Assembly: GCA_018389105.1 (NCBI GenBank)
Contig: JACATO010001426.1
Coordinates: 372,001 to 436,000 of the forward strand
DNA: 64,000 nt
Reading direction: 5' to 3'
Origin: Nautilus pompilius
Taxonomy: Eukaryota > Mollusca > Cephalopoda > Nautilida > Nautilidae
Shown: in pieces, positions 1-12,000 of the stretch
Layout: the number at the start of each line of letters is the position of its first letter
Numbering within the stretch: position 1 is the first letter of the stretch
The notes under the pieces: model-generated
The model's database searches: none
The model's input: the letters and a program-made list of their open reading frames with translations, nothing else
Told to the model about the DNA's origin: nothing
Program-made: the position numbers and the translations under genes

Positions 1-2733
1 ACTAAGATTTTCTTGCAAATGCAATATTATTTAAATGTCACTTCACACCACAGGCACTATATATGAGAGTTGTTTTCTTCAAGGAATACAGATCAAGTAT
101 GTTATTTTGTAAAATTGAATCATTTGTTCAGTTTTATTTTTTTAAATTAGATCAATATATTATCATATTTGCATAAAAGCTAAGTAATTATAACTACATA
201 TATCAAACACTAGGATACTATAAATGTTCAAATTAAACCCAGATGGACATTATTATAGCAATAATATTTGAAATGGATTTCATTTGAATGTTCCAAGTAT
301 AAAAAGAGAGAAATGACTGAGTCACCAGTGCAATAATACTTACTGATACTGCTGAAATGTACTATGTCAATAAATATTAAGTAGAGTCAATCTTTTTCAG
401 CAAATTACATAGAGAGAATGTACCCATTTTCACTGAGTCAGTAAATATGAGATTTTTGTCACAGTGCTGGATTTCAGGAATGATGCTGTAAGGAATTCAT
501 TAAATAAGCCACTTACCTAACAATGAAGTTAAAGGTATCAAATAAATAGGATGCTAATATTAACATGGTATTATGATTGGACTGTGTATCCAAAACCACC
601 AGTTGCCATATGTTTGTCAGTTAACTTTGGTTATAAATATGAATTTTATTAACAAGATAATCTCAAATGTTTGCTGTACTACACAATCCATCTACTTGTA
701 TAAAAAAAGGGCACTCCTCTAGACAGCAGCTGCTGTAACCAAGAGTTCCAAAATGGAGATTAACAGAGGTCTACATATGAAGAAATTATTTCTTCTTTAC
801 TCCATGTTTTTCAGAATAAACTGTTAAACAATAAGATTTTTAAAAAAATTAAAAAGAAAAAAGTTTTATAAACTCAGAATTTTATATAGATTTAAAGAAT
901 TTATTTATTTTCAATCTTGTCACATTCCAAACTGGAGTGAAGCACATGTGCATAATAATCCATACTATTTGTAATAAAATATATTTTCAAAAATAACTGC
1001 AAGAAAATAATTCAATTCTGTTTTTAAAAAAATATTGTTTAACAAAGCAGAAAAGACTGAAAATGAAGTGCTGAAAAGAGAGAGAGAGCATTAGTTCAAG
1101 AGTGAACAACAAGTTGACATGTTTGTTGCATTTTGTGCACAACAGATACACATCTTAAATTCATAAAATTTCACAAAATCTATACAGAGTACTTTAATTG
1201 TGCCTCTGCTTCCACTGGCAATGAAGAATCATTCGTACGGAATCTAGAAGAGTACAGACAACAATAGTGCACTAAGTGAATATACAGTACAAACATTTGG
1301 ATGCAGTTTAGTGCAAAACTTTAAACTTCATTCTGTAAGGGGAGATAATGCACACCAAATACCGTGTGTAGTTGGTAACCCAGAGCAATTATCTGAACTA
1401 CAAACTAAAAGGTCGAAATAAAATGCCAAGTGCGAGGGTTTAAGTAACCTGAAAAAGAGAAAAAGCTACTATTCTTCACATAAATATATAAATAAGACAA
1501 TCACAGATGATTTCATTTTCAGAAAATTTGACTTAACTACCCCCCCCCCCCACCACAAAAAAACAACAAATCTTTCAACAGTTAATTAACTACAGGACCA
1601 TCAAAATTTGCATTGATGTGCTGTATTACTGTCAAATGCTTTTCTAGAATAATAATTTTTTGCACTAGGAAGAAAAATTAACCCCTTAATTTTAGAACAT
1701 CGGTTCAACTTATTTTTTTCTCACATGTAGGGATGCTAAATCACCAGTCATCCCTATAACATTTCAGCCATCATTCCACAGTATCTCAGATACACTGCTG
1801 ATATCATATTTATTAAGGAGCTCGAGTACCAATAAAATACAAGACCCCTCACAAAATAGCTGCTGCCCCATCCACAATAAAGAAACAAGAACCAGAGTAA
1901 ATGATCAGCACCACAATATCTACCTCCCAAGAAAAAGATCAACAAATGGCAGTGGAGAGAACAGAAGCCAGTCTGTCAGTTGTGCAGTACACTGTCACAA
2001 AGTGGTGATGGAATCATCAAATGCCGGCCCATAGTGGAAGAAAGTACCACAGTCAAAGGCAGAAATCATTTCGCCTTTTAAATTTCCCAACTTTTGATGC
2101 CTGGAAGAGTTCTTTTTACATTGACAAAAAACATTAAAAATGAATCTGAGCATCTTTGCAATGATATTTTAATACTTGCACCAGGTGATAACATTAGAGT
2201 TGCATTTTCTTTTAACCAATTAAATTAACAATTAATACTAGTCTTTGGATAAATGTGGGATTCGTGTTATGAACATCGAACAAGCTATTCAGAAATGCAG
2301 CATCAATCAAATGATCCAAAGTGATTTTTTCGTCAACGGAAAAGGGGAGAAAACAAAGCACATTTTAGTAACTCTCTAAGAAGCCTAAAGAACTAGAATA
2401 GTAATAAGAAAAAGGAAAAGAAAAGAATGACATTCTGGGTTAACAGGGTCTGTTTAATGCAAATTTTCATTAAGCGGACACTACATGCAAATATTCTAGT
2501 TTTTTTTTAAAATATTTCTTAATCAGAAAACTTCAACATATTCAAAGGAGAATAGCATTTTAAAAAGTTAATTATCAGTATATTTGTTATCCCCCCATTT
2601 CCAAATTATTTGAGAAAGATCTTACATATGAAGAAAACTATAAGAAACAAAATATATTAATAGAAATGTTTTCAAACGTTTAACCAACCTACAGATGTAA
2701 AATTACAACAGTTAAAGACATTTATGAGTCACA
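1..2733. other. 3' flank / probable CDC14 3' UTR
   Basis: AT-rich sequence with no supported coding exon. On the minus strand, AATAAA-type polyadenylation hexamers occur near 1808, 902, 645 and 131; none can be preferred without transcript data. A C run (C10) occurs at about 1541-1551. A palindromic MITE lies at 211-301. Confidence 0.5.
211..301. mobile_element. Palindromic MITE, copy 1
   Basis: Inverted ends of the type ATGTTCAAAT...ATTTGAATGTTCC flank an AT-rich middle containing ATTATTATAGCAATAAT. The same arrangement, ends and spacing recur at 53315-53402 and 55188-55278. It is small (about 85-90 bp), non-coding and flanked by TA-rich sequence. The superfamily is unknown. Confidence 0.6.
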
Positions 2734-3010
2734 TTAAGACAACAGTAGTAGACAAACAATGATGGTCACTAATAGGCAAACCACCCACCTTTTTACAAAA
2801 TTTTGTAAACCAAGTGATCTGGTCATTCGCTTTGAGGTGCCACCTGTTTGAGACATCAACTGCATGTTCATCATGGTGTTCGCTGCAGCTTTATCCACCT
2901 TAGCTCCTGCTGGCGTTCTTTTGAAAATGCTCATCAAATGATCCTGAAAATTGTTTAGCCGTACACTTTTTTGACTGGCCGGCCGCTTATGACTCTTTGT
3001 GTCTGAGGAT
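2734..3010 (-). CDS. CDC14: CDC14 exon 13 (C-terminal tail, stop)
   Basis: Residues 430-521 and stop TAA. The acceptor TTTAG at 3011 joins in phase to exon 12. The tail is basic and polar: [25 protein letters not shown], then [11 protein letters not shown], which resembles TKRTTRSAS of CDC14B. From residue 505 the reading becomes [16 protein letters not shown], a possible membrane anchor after FVKR. Two alternative donors lie inside: AAAAG|GTGGGT at about residue 504 and CTTG|GTTTAC at about residue 497. If either is used, the true C-terminus lies in an exon I could not find. The tail up to about residue 495 is well supported; the last 25 residues are not. Confidence 0.75.
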
Positions 3011-6000
3011 CTAAATTATACACAAAAAAATATTACAGAAATAAATAAGGTTTGTTAATGCTCACTAAATATACATTAATATTCAAAATAATGAGCAAAC
3101 CGTATCAGAAAAGTTCTCTCTGTCTTTAAAACATTTTATTGTTAATTAAAATTCACTATTCCAGCAAAAAGGCATGAAAAAATCTGAACATTTAAACCAT
3201 TATTTGTGACAGTTATCCCCAAACGTTTTTCATAAAAAATGGGCAACTTTCATTTGAATGACTGTTGCACATCTTTTGAACACCCCGCTCAGTAATCTTT
3301 CAAAATATTGCGCTTTCCAAAGCTAATCAACATTGCTTGAACCATTTTCCTTGACTCTCTGATTTAATTCATCCTACAAGTTCAATGAGGGAATCTATGA
3401 AAGGATGGGTTTTGGGTTCACACTTTTCTCTGGCACTTCTTGACATACATTCAAATATTTAAAACCTGACCGCAACACAGCACTATTTCTCGAAGGTGTA
3501 GTTCTGTTGTTCAGTCCAGTCAAGCTGCCCTTTAGTTGTCACACAGCCAATAAATCCAACCTCTCCTAACTGTCTTTTGCTGGTATAGGTTAAGATACAG
3601 ACCGTTATAGAAAGAATTCTGGTCAGAAATTAATTGGTTGCCTATCAAGAAAAGGTCCACAGCTCTTTAAATTTTTGAAGTCATTTGACTTCATTCTATC
3701 AGTGGTTGTTTTGCACATTACCATGTTCCTCTACAATATTCTGCTGGAATTAAGCAAGGGCAACAATGGATAGCCTCGTTTCACTGAATTTCATGTTCAT
3801 CTGCTAAACAAAGGAATAGCAACCATCATCAATGAGAGCCTATACAAAAACATAGCTAACAGTTATTCAAATTAATAGTAAGAAATGCTATTGGTTGAAC
3901 ATGATAGCATTCTGATTTCGGTATGAACTAAAATTAACATTCACAAAAATAACCTGCTAGGTCCATAATTATAAAAAACTTCAGTAATAACTTCACAATT
4001 AATAGTTTGTTTTCTGATATGTTTCTGGGATAATGCATTTGCACTAACAAGTAAATGACGTTGTTTGTGTACGAATGGCTCATAATTTGGAACCCCAATG
4101 TGTGTGCAACGAGAGAGAAAATGTTTTAATCCATAAATTGAAATAGGGAATAACTTGAAAGCAAAAGCACATTTCAGTAAATACACATATAAGGGCTATT
4201 TGATTAATTTTAACCAATGTTTTAGTGTAAAAAGTAGCATCAGACAGGCATCTTCATCATAGAGGATGTTATGAAGCAGACAACAAAGATAGCAACACAC
4301 AGCAGTTCAATTGGCTTGTACCAGCCTGTACGGTAGAGACAGCACTGTAGCTATTGTAATAGGTGTTTCACTACAAACTCATTATCAATGTACCACTAGT
4401 TACTGATTCTCAATGCCATCTTTGCCAAAATGAAAGTGTCTTATGCAGATGACCCTGGTTAACACCACCAGAGGATGTTATCTGAGATAAAGAATTGGTT
4501 TATCAAGACTTTAAGATTACCATACATAAACTAGTGTCTGTCATGTCTGTCTGTCCTCATGAGAAGAGTCCACTGAATATCCCATTAACTGACAGATGTT
4601 AGTGTGATGTAATAAGCAATCTTCACAACCTATTCAGAGATGCATTTGCATAAGTCATCTTCTTCAGGGCAAGCTGGCTGTTTTGGGTCCATCTGTGATT
4701 AGTCATTTGATGATTGCTTCCTTTTACTATAGACAGCACATGCAGCAGGATGCTGGTCCACATTATCATTTTCATTGTCTATTTTTATCACTTTGTTTTG
4801 GCACGAAAGTGTACTCGAGCTCAGTTGTAGTGATCATATTTCATCTACGATATGTAGTCTTACACAGAATTACTTCCTTCTGAGGATGTGGAGTTTTGTG
4901 TGTGCATACTTCAGACTTCTCATCTTTCAGCTGGTCTGACCAATGACCACGAGGAAGATGGCTGATCAATGTGCCAACTTTTTCATACCCCCTCACTCTG
5001 AAGATTTATGCTGCTAATGATGAAAAGCCATTAGATTTCTTTTTCAACTCATCCTGGAGAATTTTTTCCACCACATGGCAGAGATGCAGCGAGAGGCAGC
5101 CACACCAGACAACACCTAGACAAACACCACCAACAAGGAGATGAAGGCTTTTATTGGCAGTAAGCATCACCATGGAACCCATTCTATTTCATCCATCAAT
5201 GATTTTTGGAATATAAACAATAGACTAATGCGACAGAGACGTCAAAGATCATGAGACTCAAGAAACTGAATCAGTATTAGCACCTTTGTGATAACAATCT
5301 GGCACCAGCCTCTGATAAACCTAACAGAGACCAGCTGTTTAAAATTAAATCTATTTTTGATGTGGCTTCACCCACAAAAACTTCAAGCTGGACATTAAGG
5401 GTATATATATTTGTTCCACATATGTATCACATTCAAAACTATCTCACATGTATTACATTTTACATGGAACTTGCATTTAACATAATCCAAATTCTATCCA
5501 TTTATTAACAAAGTACCAAAATGTATTGAAATGCAACTTTTCCCCACATTAATACAATGTTTTTCTAACCAAAAATCATCTAGACAATAAAATAAAAATT
5601 AAAGCTGCTGTTCACAAGATGATTGGCATGAGAGCAAGACAATTACAGAAGCCAAAACAAAGAACATAAATTTTAATATCAACATTAACATCAAAAGGAT
5701 ACTAATTGATAGAAAACCCCAAATGTCTCTTCAGGAAAGCAAGCTATAATCTAGTTTCCTTTAGATGATGAAACATTTAATGATTATAGAGAAGGGAACT
5801 ATGTAAAGGACTTCATCCATTTATTTATCCCTAAACAGTTTTAACATATACTATGATAATACTTATGATTTGGCTTCAAGCCTATTCTTCCAAATTAAAA
5901 ATTATTGTTTATTTCCGAGAAATAATTAGGCATTCTAATATCAGTAATGAAGACTGTCATCTTGTCTTTTAGGATCTTTTAATGAGAAAATAAGCAGAGA

Positions 6001-9000
6001 ACAAAACCCAAACAGTAGTACATGCCTTACACAGACACCGTCTAACATGAACACAACAAGACATCATACAGGAGTACATTGTCTTCAACAATCACAAGCC
6101 ATATTGAACCTTGCTCATCTATGATAAACACAGTTGCTGTGGTCTGGAGAAAAACCTATGTTGTCACCCACACATGTTTGAATGAATAAGAATTTAAAAT
6201 CTACTAAAATACCCATGAAATTATCAATTAACAATATAAGTAGGCTATTAGGAAAACGCATCTAGTTATGGAGTATTATTAATAACCAGCCAAAAGTCTT
6301 TAAACAATGATAACTTCTTTTGTTCAATTCATCCCGGGCCTGTAAGATTTAAATATTTTATAGTTAAATTTATATTAAAAAACTATCTATAATATGCCTG
6401 GTATCATTTCCAAAATAGCAACTAGTAAAATAAATTTATTTTCAGCAGATAAACTAAGTTTTATACAAAAAATATAAGAATCTAAAAGGTAGTATGAATT
6501 TCTTTAAACAGAACATTTTAAACTAGCATAAGTTCTCAGACCCATGAGAATACAAAACAGAAATAAAATGTTTTCATACTGAAAACCATTTTGCTATGAA
6601 AAATAACAATAAACTGTCTAACCTGTCAACTAGCTTAGAGATAGAATTAACAACAAATCATCACGCATTTCAAAACTTACTACTGAACTTGCTAAAACTC
6701 TACATGAAATTTTAAAATTCTGACAGCAGATACAAGAAAGGCAGTCCATGCTGCAATTTGCTGTTTGTGGGAAGACAGGATGATCCAGTCATCTACACAA
6801 GATGGAGACTATGCAGTCCATCTAAGGATAAAGACTAGGAGCCACATTGAAGAATTGGTGTTATAGCTTTGGATAGAAACTAATTTTTTATCAGAGCCAT
6901 AGAAAATCTTATTTAAAGAAAAAAACAAAAACAAAATACCTTTGTCACCAAAAGACTAATGAATAACAAAGATTCTTGGTGTTTTTGTTTGCATATATTG
7001 TGCAAACCTCAACAGCTTAAAAAAATCATTTTTAAGTGAAATCTTTCAATCTTGTGAAAGATTTAAACACATGACCATAAAAATTTCACTCCATACTACA
7101 AGGTTCTTCCCAAAGTCATAGTGGAACTGCACCACCTAGTACAGCACTATACTGAGATTTTGAGAGAGCAACTTACATATCCACCTGATGTTTTTGTCAT
7201 CTTTCTTGGGTCCAAAAATGTAGCTTTCCATTGAAATTAAACATTTAAACTAGGGTTGCAAAGACCAAGGTAACAACCAGCCACCATTTTTCCTCTCTGC
7301 ATCATGTTTAGTTTTATTCCAATCAGAATGATCAATTTATATAGAAACATGTGAGGGAAACTTTGCACTCACCCAGTTATTTTACATTGTTCACAATCCC
7401 CTTAAAACAGAAATCTGTCAGCAGTACCCTAATTTCCAAGAAAAAAAACAAAACAAAAACAACAACATCTGAATCCACTCCACTCCACGTGGATCAAATT
7501 CAAAATGTAAAACAGCTACTCAAAGCACTGAAACAAATTTACATTAATAATAAGTATGACCAGCAAGCTTGGCAGCACTCTTTGGTGAAGAACCCTGATA
7601 TATTTACTATGAAGCTGTGTTCTTTGATGACAGACAACATGTCACTGGGATATCATTACTGTTCTGTTTCATGAATTTGAACTAATATTTTGAGAGCAAT
7701 CTTTGTAATTCTAAAAATAACAGTTATCTCCAGAAGAGTGATTTATACCTGCTGCAGTTGCATTTGAAGGCAGATATCTAAAATGTATAACTGAAAGGTA
7801 GAAAAGAAATTAAGAGCTTCAAAAAGATCAATGTTTGATGTTTTATTAGGATTTTGACAAAAATTGGAGATTTTTCTACAAAAAAACATTTAGCTCCTTT
7901 CCAGAGTTGAGAAATATTTGACTACCACACCAGTTAAGTGATTTGGTTTTTAACTAGTTACAGAACATATTCCGCTAAAAGATAAACCAGAGAAAAGTCA
8001 GGGATCCTTATGACAAAGTTATGCACCTCTTCCCAGTGGATTAACAAGTCAGTGTTTGTAAAAACGATCAGCAAAGAAAGAAAGAATTTTTGTGAATATT
8101 TTTATATAACATTCTTATGGCTGCTCAACAGATCCCAGATTAAGCTAAATCTTCAGGGAAAAGAGGGGATTCAAATAACAGCATCGTATGTTTTTTCCAA
8201 GGAAAAAAAAAAAAAGAGAACAGGGTTTAAAATTTTTTAGATAAGAAAAAAACTAAAAACATGAGTGTAAGGAAAACATTCATCAACAATACTGTTTCAT
8301 ATGAGTGGGGTAAATTAAGTTTCTAAGATGGATCTGCATAGAGCATTTTCAATTATAATTTTAAAACATTCAGAATGGAGTTAACTATGTTCCTCCATGT
8401 CAGAAATCAGTGAGTTTGGCCACTGACTAGACTACTGGTCTGCCAGACTGAGGGCCACAGTAGATCCTGGTAAGTGCACGCTCAGTTTAACATACACACA
8501 CTCCCTCCCTGGTGTGGTTTCTTTTCCCGTTTCTTCACCAACCAGTTGTGCATGTTTCCTCTAGGCACACCAATTTTACCAATTTTCTCCAAAATCATAA
8601 AATGAAATGTCCTAGTCAGGCTTCCTAGTAAAGATGAAAGTGCTGAGCCTCCCTGTGGTGCAGGATAGGCAGCACTCCCTAGTGGATAACCATAGCACTA
8701 AAATCCCTCACAAGGGTGAGTCTCCAATGCGGAGAGGTTTTATAAATTTTTGTAAAGAATACGTAGCTAAACAAGAATCCAAACAGATACTATGAAAATG
8801 GCTTCACAACTGAAGACTGTAAATAGATAAAACTAAAAGCTCCAGCCTGATATAACATGGCAACTGAGGGCCTAGTTTAAGAACCCAGTTACAAGTGGAG
8901 CACATGACTAAGTCCTGCAGGGTTGGTCTTGATACATTTGCTTCAAGTTAAAAGATCATCTTTATCACGATGGTTCACCAAAGCAAGCAAAGAAAAATCA

Positions 9001-12000
9001 CAAGAATATACTTGATTGATGAAATTTATTTTAACCTTCTTTAAACTAAACTCTGCAACTTTCTGTAATAAATGAAGCAATGTGGGCATACTATTTTCTT
9101 CTAAGTAATTTTAAATGTTGACATCGCATCTCTGCTAATAAGATTTGACTGGAAATGATCAATAGGCAATAATCTAACATGATGCTGGATGATTTTTTTT
9201 TAAAATGCTAATGTAATTTTAAAACTTGGCAAAAGTTTAACAAAACTTAAGAGCGGTGATAGAGTCACCTTATATCCTATGCAGTTCTAAATGAAGCACT
9301 ACTAATCAAGAGATAGCTAAAGTTTGTCTCAGGTAATTAGGTGGCTATTTGGGGACTACTGGTAATAGTTCTCTGCACATGCACTATTCATTGATCACTT
9401 GAAAATGGACGAGGATTAAATGTGATGAATCAACACAACTATGTTTTAAATCTTCAGAAGCAAAATTTTACAATCCCATTCAAATTCATAAATGATAATA
9501 AACTGTTGACAAAGCCTTGATCCTGCTTAAAATTGAACTAAATTTTTTAACTAATGACATCAAAGACATATTTGATCAATACATCGTAAACTATTCATTG
9601 ATATATAACTGAATCTTATGAATAAAAACTGTAATACAGAATTATATCAAAATCAAATAAATATTAATTCTAAAATATATTTTGGCTCAAGTAAAAATTC
9701 TGAAGATTTAATACATTTTAAGCAAATAGGCTGGGAAGCCCTGTCTCTCTTTATTAAATAGTTAACAGAAGGGAGAAATTGTTTTCTCTCTCTCTCTCTG
9801 CTAACATCTGAAAAAAAAATCTTAAAACTCTAGAATATGGCTCTAATAGAAGAGGGAGATCTTGTGTGCATATGCACACCTTTGAGCACTCCAGTTTCCT
9901 TCCACATCTAAAAATGAAGAGTTCTTTTTAAAGATTTTCCCTGAAGTTAGCAATGCTGAGCAATCATGCTGCAGATAACTCTAAAGTGGATAAATGTGAA
10001 ACTACACTCACTCACCAGGTAAAGGGAAAAATAAAAAAAAAAGAAGTGCTTAATATACATTCCTCTACCTATTTTACCGTAACTGATGCTGTTTTGAATT
10101 TTAAACATTATTTTTCTCTAAGGATCCAGTATGACTTTTGTATATCCAGTTAGAAAACACTCCTTTATCAACAGGCTCACAAAGAAAACAAATAAGGCAT
10201 ACTGACCATTAATCTGTCGAAGGCAGACTGTGGTTCTGAATTCTCTGCATCCTGCCATTGAGATGAACCACACTGGCCCTGTGCTAGACTCCCAAGTGCG
10301 AACGATAACTAGACAACAAGTAGCAAGAGCAACTAGTACTTTACTTGCTGGATACTTTCGAATCATCCCTGTACACCAAAAGAATGGCTACGAGGTGTGA
10401 TCAGAAATGCAACAGACTAATGATACACGCAATTCAAAGCTGCTTAAAACAAAGAAAAACAAAAAAAAGTTGGCATCTAGCTCCTACAGCACTGCAAAAT
10501 TATATCAGCTTACAATGCATAAATTTTCTGTTGAAAAAGTTAATTGTTTTTTTAAACCAAGGGTGGAAAAAGCATATAATACAGTGTAGTGCACCACAAC
10601 AAACATGTCAACCTTTTATCACAGCATGGTGAAATCCTTAAGACTGAGAGGAACATGGTTTCAAAAGCAGTGCAATGCATAGCTGAGAGAAACAAACATG
10701 AAGACAGTTACAGGCAGCAGTGTATACTGTTTGCCTAGTTTTCCATTCCATCTGGTGATATTGCCACACGACTGAAGGTTCTTGTTCCAAAGAATTACAA
10801 TGCAGTGACAAGTTCCTGTAGCAACAGATATAAAACAATTCCTGCTGCTGTTTGTGCTTACTTTCCGCTCTGCAATTCCAATTTCTTTTAAAAAAGAAAA
10901 TGTTAGTTTAGACAGCTGTCTGAAAATAAAATTACAGATGAAGACATTTGGAAGAAATGGTTTTATAAATATAAAAATGAAACAGACTGGCAGATTATTT
11001 CCCAAAGTCAGTACAAAAAACAAGCAAGCGGTGGCGCCTTCACCTGCTCTACCCAGGTAAGTAAATGGGCTACTTACGGCAATGTGCTGCAGGTGCCTGG
11101 CCGGCTGTGCTTCCGTAAAGCCTTGATCTGGTTTAATTTGTCGCCCTGAGTCTGGCGCATCCTACCAGTGGATTTGGATGTCAATGAGTACTTCTGCATT
11201 TTGATAATAAACAAAAAAAAAAACAATTACACGATAGGATAAGAACAGGGTAGCTGCTATAGCATAGTCTGGTAACAGAAAGGGTTGAGCTGTTTCCAAG
11301 ATGACAGGAAATAAATCTGCAGCACAACAAGAGATACAAACCACCACCCCCCCCACCATTTTTAGACAAGGACAATTTCTTCTGCCAAAGCAACTGACCA
11401 AGCAGACCTAACTTGCAAACATGACTCTCAATAAATAGAAATGCTGAAACATGCATTCCATGGAGGTTGACACACATGATCAGCAGCAGAATCCAGTCTA
11501 GCACTATAAATCACATTTTAAATCTTAAACAACAACAAATTATAATATTCATTAAGATCTTTTTTGAGAATAAAATTAAAATTCCAATTCCCCTGAGAGC
11601 TTCCTACTAATGAAAAATCAGTACAACACATATCACAGCCTCTAATCTGTGAATGTATTTTAGATATGTTAAACCCACTATAATTACTCATAACAAAAAT
11701 AAAAACAGTTATAAAAACATTATAAATTTATTTTTTAAATACTTGTTTTCACAAATGTAATACCTTTGTGTTTCCCAGACTTTACATAACAAGTTAGGAT
11801 TTTATGAACTAAACAATTACATACAAAGATAAATTAAACAAGTAATCATCCATGGACTATCTATGCACTGAGACTGTTTCTATTACTGCTATCTACAGCT
11901 CTCAACAGACAAAAAAAGCAAACACATATATATATATTCTTGAAGTTTTTTTAATGACAAATGTTAGATCCATGATCATTGGTCTGTCATTAAATTTTCA

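Noticed and set aside
1754..1945. 63-codon minus-strand frame in the 3' flank as a possible extra CDC14 exon
   Set aside because: Tyr/Trp/Cys-rich with no resemblance to CDC14 tails and no matching acceptor.
8640..8740. Possible tRNA-like head (CCTGTGGTGCAGGATAGGCA)
   Set aside because: An A-box-like part can be seen but no convincing B box at the right distance, so no SINE or tRNA call.
10386..10412. TACGAGGTGTGATCAGAAA, similar to a mariner end
   Set aside because: No opposite end and no transposase relic nearby; could be a solo end but cannot be supported.
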